Shown in pieces: positions 9,192 to 17,984 of a stretch of 64,000 nucleotides of DNA. The stretch comes from Bdellovibrionales bacterium (GTDB lineage Bacteria; Bdellovibrionota; Bdellovibrionia; Bdellovibrionales; UBA1609): contig JAIBAM010000007.1 of NCBI GenBank assembly GCA_019695175.1, positions 1 through 64,000 on the forward strand, read 5' to 3'. A model generated the notes under the pieces. The model searched no databases. It was not told the origin of the DNA and worked only from the letters and a program-made list of their open reading frames with translations. The position numbers and the translations under genes were made by a program. Numbering within the stretch: the first letter of the stretch is position 1; every line of letters begins with the position of its first letter.

Positions 9192-10643
9192 ATGTTTGAG
9201 CTGGAAGAAAACACTCATTTTGGGGCGAACATTAAGGTCGTTGGAGTTGGTGGTGGAGGAAGCAATGCGGTTCAGACCATGATAGAAAATGGTCTGGATG
9301 GGGTGGAATTCATAATTGCCAATACAGATCGTCAAGCGCTGCAAGCCAACAAAGCTTCGGGAAAAATTCAGTTAGGAAGAGAGTTGACCAAGGGATTGGG
9401 GGCTGGTGCTAACCCAGAAATCGGACGTCGAGCTGCGATTGAATCCTACAATGATATTGTCAGTCAAATAGAAGGGGCTGACATGGTTTTTGTCACTGCA
9501 GGCATGGGGGGCGGTACGGGAACTGGAGGAGCTCCTATTGTTGCAAAAATAGCAAAAGAATTGGGTGCTCTTACCATAGGCGTTGTAACTAAACCTTTTA
9601 TGTTTGAAGGAAAAAAACGCAAACGACAGGCAGATCTGGGATTGCAGGAACTTAAAGACAGTGTGGACACGCTGATAGTCATTCCCAATCAAAAGTTACT
9701 TTCTGTTTCCACAGAGAGCACGCCTCTTCTAGAAACCTTTAAAAAAGCAGATGGTGTTTTATTTCATGCGGTGAAAGGGATATCGGATTTGATTAACATC
9801 CGTGGTTTGATCAATCTTGATTTTGCAGACATTAGAACCGTTATGGCTGCAAAAGGGATGGCCATTATGGGGTCGGGCTTGGCTTCAGGGCCCAATCGAG
9901 CTGTGGAGGCGGCCACTATGGCAATTTCTTCACCACTGCTGGAGAATGTGTCCATTGATGGGGCCACTGGAATTATTATCAATGTTACCGGTGGAGCTAA
10001 TTTAACTTTGTGGGAAGTGAATGAGGCTTCTACTCTGATTCAGGAAGCTTCCCATGATGATGCTGAAATTATTTTTGGAGCTGTAATTGATGAAAGCATG
10101 GGCGATAATGTGAGTGTGACCGTTATAGCCACGGGTTTTGGTAGTGAAAACCAAAAAAATGTATCCGAACAAATGTCTAAGATACATGCGTTGTCTGAAG
10201 CTCAAGGTGCTATTGAAATTCACTCTTCGGTTCCTCAGGGAGTTGTCGGTGAAGACCAAACTTTACGAAGTGTAAATGCAGAATTGGCTGGAAAAAATAA
10301 GGAAGAAACTGCAGAGCGACTTTCGCCACTTTCTCGAACCACTGAATTGCCCTCTGAAAATCCGGTTCCCAGAGATCGTGGGCCTGTCTTACCTCGAGAT
10401 ATTTTATTGGCGAAAGCTCGGGCTTTTCGGGATCATGGTCGACCAGAAACTCTAAAGCCCCAAAACGAGAGCCTTGAGCCAACCCATATTCCTCGTCCAG
10501 AAGAAGGTAAAGATCAACAATTGGCTCTAGCAAGAAGACTGGCTCAGGATGTGAGTAAAAGTTCTTTTGAGTCCGGAAATTTGGATTTGCCGGCCTATTT
10601 AAGACGAAAAAAGCTTTTTGATAACGACAATTCGGATATTTGA
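9192..10643 (+). CDS. ftsZ: cell division protein FtsZ
   Basis: Tubulin-like GTPase that forms the Z ring, 483 residues. The GTP-binding signature [10 protein letters not shown] is intact and [10 protein letters not shown] lies near the N-terminus. The globular domain ends at about residue 320 and is followed by a long, charged and Pro-rich linker of about 145 residues. The conserved C-terminal peptide that binds FtsA is recognisable as [11 protein letters not shown]. The long linker explains the extra length over the roughly 380-400 residues of E. coli FtsZ. The start is supported by AGGGAGG 5 bases upstream. Confidence 0.96.
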   Translation: MFELEENTHFGANIKVVGVGGGGSNAVQTMIENGLDGVEFIIANTDRQALQANKASGKIQLGRELTKGLGAGANPEIGRRAAIESYNDIVSQIEGADMVFVTAGMGGGTGTGGAPIVAKIAKELGALTIGVVTKPFMFEGKKRKRQADLGLQELKDSVDTLIVIPNQKLLSVSTESTPLLETFKKADGVLFHAVKGISDLINIRGLINLDFADIRTVMAAKGMAIMGSGLASGPNRAVEAATMAISSPLLENVSIDGATGIIINVTGGANLTLWEVNEASTLIQEASHDDAEIIFGAVIDESMGDNVSVTVIATGFGSENQKNVSEQMSKIHALSEAQGAIEIHSSVPQGVVGEDQTLRSVNAELAGKNKEETAERLSPLSRTTELPSENPVPRDRGPVLPRDILLAKARAFRDHGRPETLKPQNESLEPTHIPRPEEGKDQQLALARRLAQDVSKSSFESGNLDLPAYLRRKKLFDNDNSDI

Positions 10644-10697
10644 TCTTATGGCTTCGGTCCGAGGGCTTGTTGGATTTTTTCAATCTAAAAAAAGGGT

Positions 10698-10722
10698 GAG
10701 TGCGTCATCTCCTGACGCTCTC
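10698..10722 (+). terminator. hairpin after ftsZ
   Basis: A 10-bp stem with one mismatch (GAGTGCGTCA pairing with TGACGCTCTC) and a 5-base loop. It lies in the 115-base gap between ftsZ and the lpxH-like gene. There is no clean T-run, so it may be a weak or factor-dependent terminator or an mRNA stabiliser. Confidence 0.35.
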
Positions 10723-10758
10723 TAAGAACCTTGATTTTAGCAGTACTTTAGTAGGAAT

Positions 10759-11598
10759 ATGGACCGAATGTTGAATGCGGTCTTTGTTTCAGATCTTCAT
10801 CTGAACTCCCCAAGTGATGAACGGTACCAATCCTTTTTATGGCTATTAAAAAAATGGATGGGTCCAAAAATGTTGGAAATTCCAACGCATCAGACGGCTA
10901 TAACCCACCTTTTTCTTTTAGGCGATATCTTTGATTTGTGGATTGGATCCCATTCGTTCTTTGTAAATAAACATAAATCCTTGGTGAATGAAATCGGGCG
11001 ATTGTTGGAGGAAGGGGTTGAGGTGCACTATTTTGAGGGCAATCACGATCTTCATTTGGAAAGATTTTGGCAAAAAAGGTTGGGGGTTCAAGTTCATTCG
11101 GAGCCAAGGGTGGTTTCTCTTGGAAATTATTATTTTTACTTAGAGCATGGCGATGCCTTTGATCCCTCAGATAAGGGGTACACTTTTCTAAGATGGTTTT
11201 TGCGAACTCCCATGCTCAGATTTTTAATTTACTCTTTGCCTTCATTTTTAGTGCTGTGGTTAGGTCAAAGGGCCAGTTGCACCAGTCGTGGTTATACGAC
11301 TAAAGTGAAAAAAATTTCAGATAAAGAACTTATTCATCGATTAAAATTGCACGGAGAACGATTGGTTCTTCAGCATGACATTGATTTTATTATCAATGGT
11401 CATGTTCATCTGCCATGTGAAGTGGATATTCCAAATCCTCGGAAAAAAGTAAAAAGCATTAATTTGGGTTCTTGGCTTGGCGAGAAGAAATATTATTTGC
11501 ATGTCAATGGAGCTACAGTCCAGATCCAACAGGTGGGGAAAGATTCCGAGCCAATTCCAATAAATTTTGAAGGTTTCGAAGGGCGAATTTATTCATAA
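10759..11598 (+). CDS. lpxH: UDP-2,3-diacylglucosamine diphosphatase-like metallophosphoesterase (LpxH-type)
   Basis: Predicted calcineurin-like hydrolase acting on UDP-2,3-diacylglucosamine in lipid A synthesis at the inner face of the inner membrane. 279 residues against about 240 in E. coli LpxH. Metal-binding motifs appear in order: SDLHL near residue 11, LLGDIFDLWIG, EGNHDLH, a basic cap region containing RASCTSRGYTTK, and NGHVHLP. A hydrophobic patch in the middle (FLIYSLPSFLVLWLG) fits membrane association. LpxH and the broader YbbF/LpxH-like family are hard to separate without alignment, so the substrate is inferred. It lies between ftsZ and the convergent nadK. Confidence 0.75.
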   Translation: MDRMLNAVFVSDLHLNSPSDERYQSFLWLLKKWMGPKMLEIPTHQTAITHLFLLGDIFDLWIGSHSFFVNKHKSLVNEIGRLLEEGVEVHYFEGNHDLHLERFWQKRLGVQVHSEPRVVSLGNYYFYLEHGDAFDPSDKGYTFLRWFLRTPMLRFLIYSLPSFLVLWLGQRASCTSRGYTTKVKKISDKELIHRLKLHGERLVLQHDIDFIINGHVHLPCEVDIPNPRKKVKSINLGSWLGEKKYYLHVNGATVQIQQVGKDSEPIPINFEGFEGRIYS

Positions 11599-11615
11599 GA
11601 CAACAGACAACGTGC

Positions 11616-12503
11616 TTAGGCTCGTTCTCCAAAACGAAGCTTTTCTTTGAGCAAATTAAAAAAGTTATCTGAGGGCCGTCGAAGGATAAGATGAAAGTGA
11701 TTGGCTCGAATCAATTTCAATTCATCTTCAAACCCCATGGTTAGAGCCCTGCGACCATCCACAGTTAGAAATGCTTTTTGTTTTTTATCAACAATATTTA
11801 TTTTTAACTCATGAGTGTCAGAGACGACCAAGGGTCGGTGGGTTAAACTGTGGGGACAGATTGGGGTGATGACAAAGGCTTCGACTAAGGGGTGGAGAAT
11901 GGGACCTCCAGCAGCTAAATTATAAGCTGATGATCCTGTGGGTGTGGAAATAATTAAACCGTCAGATTTGATATTGCTGGAGAGTTCTTGGTCAATGTGC
12001 ACGGCAAGATTTAATAATTGGCTCAGTGGACCTCGTTCAATAACAACATCATTTAGTGCGTAAAAAGTGTCTTTAGGTTTTTTCTTGTGAATCAATTGGG
12101 CATGAATGAGGCTGCGGTGTCGTTGTTGCAATCGACCCTTAAGCACCATCTCTAAAGTGGAAAATAGATCTTCCACTCGGATGACGGTTAAAAAACCCAA
12201 GGAGCCCATGTTGACCCCAAGTAGGGGTATTTGGGTGTCCCGAGCCATTCGAACGGCTTCTAAGTAGGTGCCATCTCCACCGAGCACTAAAATAAAATCA
12301 ATTTTACGCAATACTTTTTTGTTCAAATAGGAAGGGCTTGAGACATTATTTGTATGGGCATGGGTCAAAGTCGAAATTTTTCGTTGTTCCAGCCATTTTG
12401 ATGTTTCTTCGGTTAGATTTTGAGCGTCAGGAGATCCTGTTCGAAAAACAATGAGAACGTTTTTAATTTTTTTCTTGAAAGGGGTTATTTTTGTTAACCT
12501 CAT
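11616..12503 (-). CDS. nadK: NAD kinase
   Basis: Phosphorylates NAD to NADP; cytoplasmic, 295 residues as expected. The family motifs are present in order: LVLGGDGTYLEAVRMA (the GGDGT nucleotide loop), GVNMGSLGFLT, and GLIISTPTGSSAYNLAAGGPI. The gene is convergent with the lpxH-like gene, 17 bases from its stop. Confidence 0.95.
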   Translation of the reverse strand: MRLTKITPFKKKIKNVLIVFRTGSPDAQNLTEETSKWLEQRKISTLTHAHTNNVSSPSYLNKKVLRKIDFILVLGGDGTYLEAVRMARDTQIPLLGVNMGSLGFLTVIRVEDLFSTLEMVLKGRLQQRHRSLIHAQLIHKKKPKDTFYALNDVVIERGPLSQLLNLAVHIDQELSSNIKSDGLIISTPTGSSAYNLAAGGPILHPLVEAFVITPICPHSLTHRPLVVSDTHELKINIVDKKQKAFLTVDGRRALTMGFEDELKLIRANHFHLILRRPSDNFFNLLKEKLRFGERA

Positions 12504-12822
12504 GTAGTCCTGGTACTCCCTTGTGAAAAATTCTTGATGTTTGTGGCCTAAAAAAGCTCGGAAATTCTAGAGTCTGATCCGAGATGCTAACCTCTGCAGT
12601 GATGGGATCTCGTAATAAACTCCTTATCTATGAATATATTTTTCTCATAGAAAATTTAAAAATGATAGTTTCCTGTTGAAGATTGGGTTTTACTTATTAC
12701 AAAATCCGATTTTGAAAATCCTCATTAAAATCACCAGCAAAAATTCAAACATCTCTATATGGCAGCCATTTTAAAAATCGTTAATCCAAATTCCCAAAGA
12801 GATAAGGTGCTGTTCTTCCTTT
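12504..12822. other. intergenic region between nadK and the lipoprotein gene
   Basis: Holds the upstream region of nadK (minus strand) and the downstream region of the lipoprotein gene. A 6-bp stem CTCGGA/TCCGAG with a 15-base loop lies at about 12557-12583. I see no tRNA, no convincing small gene and no clear promoter. Confidence 0.4.
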
Positions 12823-13374
12823 TTACCAACAAAGGGATATTTGTCCACCGAGCCAGAAACCATTTCCAAAGTCATAACCGCCACCAAGACTTGCAGATCC
12901 ATTACCACCGAAGCAATTTCTTCCTCCGCCGACCGTTGCATAAGTTGGGTAGTAACCATAGTACTGGTAGAGTCTGCTGAAATCAGGGTAGTACGAGCCA
13001 AAGGAAGAGAAGTAGCTTGTTTTCACACACAAGTAACCGTTTCCTTGAACATACACTGGAACATAAGAGACGCCATAGGTACGCGACCAACAGTCACAGC
13101 CTGTGCCATACTGACATTGTGAAGTGTTATACTGGGCGAAGTTATTATCGTAACCATAATAGTAACCTGGATCACAATTGATCCGTTGTCCATTTTGGTC
13201 GTAGTAATAACCAGTAACGGTATCGTATCTATATCTGCTGTTAAAGCAAGATTGCGGTGATGTTAAAAAACTGTCGGTTGTTGAGGTACTTTTTTTACTA
13301 CCGCTATTATCGCAAGCCGTAGTTAGAAAAATCGCCATAACTAAAGACCATATAAACATATTTATTTTTTTCAT
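12823..13374 (-). CDS. Tyr/Gly/Cys-rich lipoprotein
   Basis: 183 residues of unknown function. A type II signal peptide is clear: MKKINMF, a hydrophobic core, and the lipobox LTTAC, so Cys21 should be lipidated. Asp at +2 after the Cys may favour inner-membrane retention by the E. coli rule, which may not apply here. The mature part has many Tyr and Gly residues (YYYGYDN, YYGYYPTYA) and about eight Cys residues, suggesting a small disulfide-bonded surface or periplasmic protein. The start CDNSGSKKST resembles CDQGEKKST of the lipoprotein at 17709, so the two look like distant paralogues. A GGGAG ribosome site lies 10 bases before the ATG. Confidence 0.75.
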   Translation of the reverse strand: MKKINMFIWSLVMAIFLTTACDNSGSKKSTSTTDSFLTSPQSCFNSRYRYDTVTGYYYDQNGQRINCDPGYYYGYDNNFAQYNTSQCQYGTGCDCWSRTYGVSYVPVYVQGNGYLCVKTSYFSSFGSYYPDFSRLYQYYGYYPTYATVGGGRNCFGGNGSASLGGGYDFGNGFWLGGQISLCW

Positions 13375-13724
13375 AAAAAGTTTCTCCCGAAACTTATTAG
13401 GTTAATTTTTTTCAGATGACGGTCTTTGTTGAAAATAGATAATCCAAAGTTTATGCCTAAGGTTTAACAACGTAACTTATTGAAATCTTTGTAAGCGATT
13501 TGGACTTTGAAGACTTTTCACGGCACCATTGCCGAAATTTGGCAAAAAATGGGCTTATTTGTGGACCGTCCCCTCCCTTTTTTTTCCGTTTTTTAGAAAA
13601 GGGGTGTTGTGGATCTTTTCCCCTGATTTTTAGTAATGAGAGCAAGAATCGGATTGTTAAAATGAGCTTACTTGAGTAGGTACTTAATAATTACTTAAGG
13701 ACAAGAGATGAAAGAGGTAGCGAA
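13375..13724. other. divergent intergenic region, lipoprotein gene / ada-like gene
   Basis: Should contain promoters for both flanking genes. The half next to the methyltransferase gene carries three spaced TACTT(G/A)A repeats (listed separately). A 62-codon minus-strand frame within it (13457-13645) looks random and has no ribosome site. Confidence 0.4.
13669..13698 (+). promoter_or_regulatory. three phased TACTTRA repeats upstream of the ada-like gene
   Basis: TACTTGA at 13669-13675, TACTTAA at 13681-13687 and TACTTAA at 13692-13698, with centres 12 and 11 bases apart, so all lie on about the same DNA face. They end 26 bases before the GTG start. This spacing is typical of operator half-sites; the product of the gene has an AraC-type DNA-binding domain and could act here, but that is inference. 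Confidence 0.35.
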
Positions 13725-14555
13725 GTGAAAATAAGTCCTTATGAAAGAATTGAGCAAGGAATTTATTTCCTGTTGGAATCCCGTTCCGCCCAGCCAACAC
13801 TTGAAGACTTGTCACAGTTTTTAGATTTGAGTCCGTATCACTGTCACAGATTATTTAAAAAATGGGCAGGAATTACCCCCAAAGATTTTTTGCAGTTCGT
13901 GACTTTGGTGAAAGCGAAGGCCTTGCTAGAAAATCAAACCAGCCTAATGGAGGTAAGCCTAGATCTTGGATTTTCCAGTTCTTCCAGGCTTCACGATCTA
14001 TTTATAACCCATGAAGCCATGACGCCGGGAGAATACAAAAGTGCGGGTCGAAATTTAGAAATTAAATGGGGACAATTTGAGACTCCCGCAGGGGAAATAA
14101 TCTTAGGTGTTACCAAGCGTGGGATTTGTTTTTTAGGGTTTAAGACTTCAGAAGCACCTGGGGAGGAGCTTATTCGTGAGCGTTGGCCTTGTGCTGAGGT
14201 TAAAAAAGATGAGAAGGCGTTGGGTCCATGGCACGAGTCTATTGTTGCCAGAATGTTGGGTCAGAAAAGCTGTTCTTTAAAGATATTATTCAGTGGAACA
14301 TCCTTTCAGATTAAAGTATGGGAATCTTTATTGCGTTTACCAGAGGGGATGGTGACTTCTTATCAAGCCATTGCAAATGTAATAGGTTTGCCAAAGGCAG
14401 CGAGGGCAGTGGGTGCAGCTTTAGGGGCAAATCCCATTGGCTATTTAATACCATGCCATAGAGTTTTAAGTTCAAGTGGAGCCCTCCATCAATACCATTG
14501 GGGTGTGGCCCGTAAAGTGGCCTTACTTTCTTTGGAGAGGCGGGGGAAAGTTTAG
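13725..14555 (+). CDS. Ada-type regulator/methyltransferase: AraC HTH fused to O6-alkylguanine-DNA alkyltransferase
   Basis: 276 residues. Residues about 1-105 form an AraC-type helix-turn-helix domain (DLSQFLDLSPYHCHRLFKKW, then GFSSSSRLHDLF). The rest is an alkylguanine-DNA methyltransferase domain with the acceptor cysteine in IPCHRV and the DNA-binding helix region LPKAARAVGAALGANP. The N-terminal zinc domain of E. coli Ada, which repairs phosphotriesters and switches on transcription, is absent. The protein therefore repairs O6-alkylguanine by suicide transfer and might still sense damage through its own active site. The start is GTG with AGAGG upstream. Confidence 0.88.
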   Translation: MKISPYERIEQGIYFLLESRSAQPTLEDLSQFLDLSPYHCHRLFKKWAGITPKDFLQFVTLVKAKALLENQTSLMEVSLDLGFSSSSRLHDLFITHEAMTPGEYKSAGRNLEIKWGQFETPAGEIILGVTKRGICFLGFKTSEAPGEELIRERWPCAEVKKDEKALGPWHESIVARMLGQKSCSLKILFSGTSFQIKVWESLLRLPEGMVTSYQAIANVIGLPKAARAVGAALGANPIGYLIPCHRVLSSSGALHQYHWGVARKVALLSLERRGKV

Positions 14556-14657
14556 TTATGTCCCTTGGGAACATTTATTGTAGGATTGGATTTTGGGATT
14601 CTCATAGAGGTTGTTGTCATTCGTAGATGATGACTCAAATCGTTTGGGAGGGGGCTT

Positions 14658-16550
14658 GTGTTTAATTTAAAAGATAAAAATTTTTCTTACCTCTGGTGGA
14701 CTCAGTTTCTTGGGGCACTGAACGACAATGTACTTAAAAATTCTTTGGTGGTATTACTGGCCTTTAGAGGCGTAGAAATGTGGGGCCTTCGTGCGGAAGC
14801 TTTAATCTCCTTAGCAACTTTGCTTTTCATTTTGCCCTTTTTTCTTTTTTCAGCAACTGCAGGGCAGCTTGCTGACAAATTTGAAAGATCAAATTTAGTT
14901 CGTTGGATTAAATTTTCTGAGATTATTATTATGATCCTTGCTGGAGTTGGGTTCTATTTTCACTCTTTTCCTCTGTTGTTTACAGTCTTATTTTTTATGG
15001 GCCTTCATTCTACTTTTTTTGGGCCAATTAAATACAGTATTTTGCCGGAATTGATTTCCAGTGAAAAACTAACTGCAGCCAACGCCTACGTGGAAGTAGG
15101 TACATTTATTGCTATACTTTTGGGAACTATTCTAGGGGGATATTTCATTTCACTACCACAGGGTGAGCTCTACCTCATTGGGTTGCTGTTGAGCCTCAGT
15201 GTGGGAGGTTACATCACAAGTTATGGAATACCATCTGTAAAAATTGGTGATCCTAATTTGCGGTTTCGCTTGAACCCTTTTATACCTATTTTTGAAACCC
15301 TTAGAGACTCAAAAAAAAATAAAGCTGTATTTAATTCTATACTTGGAATTTCATGGTTTTGGTTGTTGGGTGCAGTCATTTTAAGTTTGTTGCCGACTCT
15401 CACCACGAAGGTCCTTCACGGGGACGAACATATAGTCACAATCTTTTTGGCCATGTTTACTGTTGGAATTGCTCTGGGGGCGCTTCTTTGTGAAAAACTT
15501 TCTTTTGGGCAGGTTGAGATCGGTTTGGTTCCTTTAGGTTCTCTGGGTATGACTTTTTTTATGTTGTACTTGGCATTTTCACTGAAGGACTGGAATTATC
15601 CGAATGAACTGGTGAGCTTGAATGAATGGCTGAATCAATCGGGGAGTTTACGCCTATTAGGAGCATTATTAGGGATCGCTCTGTCAGGCGGGATGTTTAC
15701 CGTCCCTCTTTATACACTCATTCAAGAACGAAGTGTTTTAGAAAATCGTTCTCGGGTTATTGGGGCCAATAACATAATTAACTCAATGTTTATGGTGATA
15801 GGCTCTGGACTGCTTCTGGCTCTTCTGCAGTGGAAAGTATCCTTGGAAAAAATAATCATTATTTATTCTATTTTAAACTTAATTGTGTCGATGTATATTT
15901 ACTCTCTGGTACCAGAATTTACTTTAAGATTTTTAGCTTGGCTTCTGGCCCATTGTTTTTATCGACTTCGTTCTGAGGGTAAAGAATATTTTCCCAAAGC
16001 AGGCCCTGTGATTTTAGTTTGCAATCATGTGAGTTATGTGGATTGGATGATTATCGGCGCAGCCTTGAGGCGCCCCGTAAAATTTGTCATGTACTATAAG
16101 TTTGCCTCTATTCCACTGCTTAAATATCTTATGAAGCAGGCTGGAGTGATCCCTATAGCTGGAAAGAACGAAAATCCTGAAGTTTTTGCCAATGCATTTA
16201 AACAAATCGGTCTAAGTCTGAATCAAGGGGAAGTGGTATGTATTTTTCCAGAAGGGGGGTTAAGCCAAGATGGAAATTTACAGAAGTTTAAAAAGGGGGT
16301 TGAACATATTTTAATTACTCATCCAGTACCAGTGATTCCAATGGCATTATCTGGTTTGTGGGGAAGTATTTTTAGTCATAAAGATGCCAGGGCTTTAACC
16401 AAATGGCCGAAGCGGATTTGGTTTCCAGTGACGTTAAGACTCGACCCCCCAGTAGATCCCGCTCAGGCCACAGCAGATTTTTTAGAAAAAAAAGTGGAGC
16501 TTTTGTTGAAATTGTTGGAAAAGGAGACGGGATCGCTTGTTATAAATTAA
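14658..16550 (+). CDS. MFS transporter fused to PlsC-type acyltransferase (LplT-Aas-like)
   Basis: 630 residues. Residues 1 to about 420 are a 12-helix major facilitator domain of the LplT lysophospholipid transporter type (starts WTQFLGALNDNVLKN). Residues about 430-630 are a glycerolipid acyltransferase with the HX4D motif in NHVSYVDW (near 455) and the FPEGG motif (near 530). In many bacteria this fusion continues into an acyl-ACP synthetase (AMP-ligase) domain to about 1100 residues; that domain is missing here, with no trace downstream. The likely role is import of lysophospholipid and its re-acylation in the inner membrane, with acyl donor supplied elsewhere. The start is GTG after a strong GGGAGGGGG. 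Confidence 0.85.
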   Translation: MFNLKDKNFSYLWWTQFLGALNDNVLKNSLVVLLAFRGVEMWGLRAEALISLATLLFILPFFLFSATAGQLADKFERSNLVRWIKFSEIIIMILAGVGFYFHSFPLLFTVLFFMGLHSTFFGPIKYSILPELISSEKLTAANAYVEVGTFIAILLGTILGGYFISLPQGELYLIGLLLSLSVGGYITSYGIPSVKIGDPNLRFRLNPFIPIFETLRDSKKNKAVFNSILGISWFWLLGAVILSLLPTLTTKVLHGDEHIVTIFLAMFTVGIALGALLCEKLSFGQVEIGLVPLGSLGMTFFMLYLAFSLKDWNYPNELVSLNEWLNQSGSLRLLGALLGIALSGGMFTVPLYTLIQERSVLENRSRVIGANNIINSMFMVIGSGLLLALLQWKVSLEKIIIIYSILNLIVSMYIYSLVPEFTLRFLAWLLAHCFYRLRSEGKEYFPKAGPVILVCNHVSYVDWMIIGAALRRPVKFVMYYKFASIPLLKYLMKQAGVIPIAGKNENPEVFANAFKQIGLSLNQGEVVCIFPEGGLSQDGNLQKFKKGVEHILITHPVPVIPMALSGLWGSIFSHKDARALTKWPKRIWFPVTLRLDPPVDPAQATADFLEKKVELLLKLLEKETGSLVIN

Positions 16551-16566
16551 TTTTATTTATAATATT

Positions 16567-16625
16567 GTTGATTGTTGATTGTTGATTGTTGATTGTTGAT
16601 TGTTGATTGTTGATTGTTGATTGTT
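16567..16625 (+). repeat. heptanucleotide tandem repeat (GTTGATT)8
   Basis: Eight perfect copies of GTTGATT from 16567 to 16622, followed by a partial GTT. It starts 17 bases after the stop of the MFS-acyltransferase gene. Perfect arrays of this type change length by slipped-strand mispairing. It is non-coding here and too far (over 300 bases) from the next promoter to sit between its -10 and -35. Confidence 0.9.
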
Positions 16626-16943
16626 AAAAACGAATTGCTTTTGCAGGTCCAGAAATTTGGATGAGTGGTTGTGACATTGAGCTAAATAGCTGCGGTGTCA
16701 GTCTGATAACGATGAGAGAAGAATTTTGTAGTTCGGAACCACAGACATACTATTTTATTTGAGTAGAAGTTTAAAAGTCTTGGTTTTGAGTGACTTTAGT
16801 CTCAAATGGAAACATTAATTTCGAATAAGGTCTTAAAGAGAATTTAATAAAAAAATAAATAATTAATGTTGTATTAACCGCTGCTTCTGTAATTTCTAAG
16901 CTTCTAGAAAAAAATAAAAATTTTCTTCTGTAACTTGACAGTC

Positions 16944-16973
16944 TTTACTTTAAACCCATTATTGTGTTATACT
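16944..16973 (+). promoter_or_regulatory. extended -10 promoter of the 17094 gene
   Basis: TTTACT at 16944-16949, an 18-base spacer, and TATACT at 16968-16973, with a TGT directly before the -10 hexamer (extended -10). A leader of about 110 bases follows. A second hexamer TTGACA at 16935-16940 is too far (27 bases) to pair with this -10. Confidence 0.5.
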
Positions 16974-17093
16974 GATGTCGGTTTCTGGTGTGTCCGGCAC
17001 CGTTTTTATTTAGATAATAACAAAACAATTAACCCGTAAGTCTTAGCTAGAGTAGATCTAATTTAGTTAAGATCATATGAGGAGGGTAAGCTT

Positions 17094-17438
17094 ATGACAC
17101 CTCGAACGCTCAAAGCATTTAACCCTGACTCCGAGGTTCGTGCCTTTATCTATCAACAAATCCAGGAATTAAGCGAATTTGCCACCGGCCTAGGCGCTGT
17201 GGTGATCATGCTTGAGGAAGTGGAAGGGGAAAAACCTGGATTTATTGTTAACATGGTGGTTTCTCCGGAAGATCTCGGCCTTAGAGTTAAGGCTGAAGGA
17301 AGAAATATATATGAGGCCTTATCTTTAGCCAAAGCAGAGGCCAAGAGCCATTTAGTCTCTTTGTATGTTGCTATGGATATTTCGCCTCAACCAAAGGTGG
17401 ATGTAATTTATCAACCTCCATCTTCGCTGATTCATTAG
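17094..17438 (+). CDS. small conserved-looking protein, possible HPF/RaiA-like fold
   Basis: 114 residues, no signal peptide or membrane helix, with a very strong AGGAGG ribosome site and its own extended -10 promoter. The order of predicted elements (helix SEVRAFIYQQIQELSEF, strand AVVIMLEE, strand GFIVNMVVS, strand LRVKAEG, helix NIYEALSLAKAEAKSHL) resembles the ribosome hibernation factors HPF/RaiA, including the D/NxYxA start of the last helix. Sequence identity to that family is not obvious and the basic ribosome-binding residues are few, so I treat the fold as a hypothesis. The gene stands alone between non-coding stretches. Confidence 0.55.
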   Translation: MTPRTLKAFNPDSEVRAFIYQQIQELSEFATGLGAVVIMLEEVEGEKPGFIVNMVVSPEDLGLRVKAEGRNIYEALSLAKAEAKSHLVSLYVAMDISPQPKVDVIYQPPSSLIH

Positions 17439-17708
17439 AGTTTTCTAATAGAGTTGATTCTTCGTTTAGCCAAAAAAAGTAAAGGGTTTTCTCTGGGGGG
17501 GACACCATGGGGGTTTTCTTTAAGTATCTACCTCACAGGATTACACCAGTTTAAAGAGAATTCTTTGTGACATTTATTGTTAGTTTTTAATAGTTTAACA
17601 GTTTGGAACTCCCATTGAGGTTCGGTGATTTCTTGGAATTGTCTCCTGGTCTTGCTGGGTTAGCTCCATTGTCTTTTCGGCGGTCCTTTAATTGCTTTTT
17701 TAAAAGAC

Positions 17709-17984
17709 ATGGAAAAAACAAACTATTTTTTATTTAAAAGAAGCCTTTTAGTTTTTCTAACCCTTTTGAGTATTATCGGATGTGATCAAGGCGAAAAAAA
17801 AAGTACTGCGGTTTCATCGTGGAATTCTTTACCAACGCAGAGAACGGATTACTGTATTGGAGGTCCGTATAGATACAATAATGGGACGACCCTTGAGACA
17901 GGTTATTGTGAAAACCAAAGACCCAATAATTGTTCAAACTTCATTCTTATAGATCAGAATGGGAATACAGTACGCTGCCTTTAA
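17709..17984 (+). CDS. small lipoprotein
   Basis: 91 residues. A type II signal peptide ends in the lipobox LSIIGC with Asp at +2. The mature part of about 66 residues has four further Cys residues and no recognised domain. Its beginning CDQGEKKST and its YCIGGPYRYNNG segment parallel the lipoprotein at 12823-13374 (CDNSGSKKST and RYRYDTVTG), which suggests common ancestry. The ribosome site is weak (AAAAGAC). Function unknown. Confidence 0.65.
   Translation: MEKTNYFLFKRSLLVFLTLLSIIGCDQGEKKSTAVSSWNSLPTQRTDYCIGGPYRYNNGTTLETGYCENQRPNNCSNFILIDQNGNTVRCL

Larger units (their letters stand above)
16551..17093. other. long intergenic region with VNTR and promoter
   Basis: 543 bases without a supportable gene. 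Contents: the heptanucleotide tandem repeat just after the acyltransferase stop, a promoter near 16944-16973, and a 5' leader of about 110 bases to the next gene. A short stem (GGTG/CACC at 16987-17001) followed by T5 lies in the leader but is too weak to call an attenuator. Confidence 0.5.

Noticed and set aside
10210-10683. 157-codon minus-strand frame
   Set aside because: Antisense shadow of the 3' part of ftsZ, without ribosome site or protein-like composition.
13457-13645. 62-codon minus-strand frame in the ada intergenic region
   Set aside because: Lys-rich low-quality frame over homopolymers, no ribosome site.
16981-17010. attenuator or riboswitch in the leader of the 17094 gene
   Set aside because: Only a 4-bp stem before T5; no conserved riboswitch core seen.
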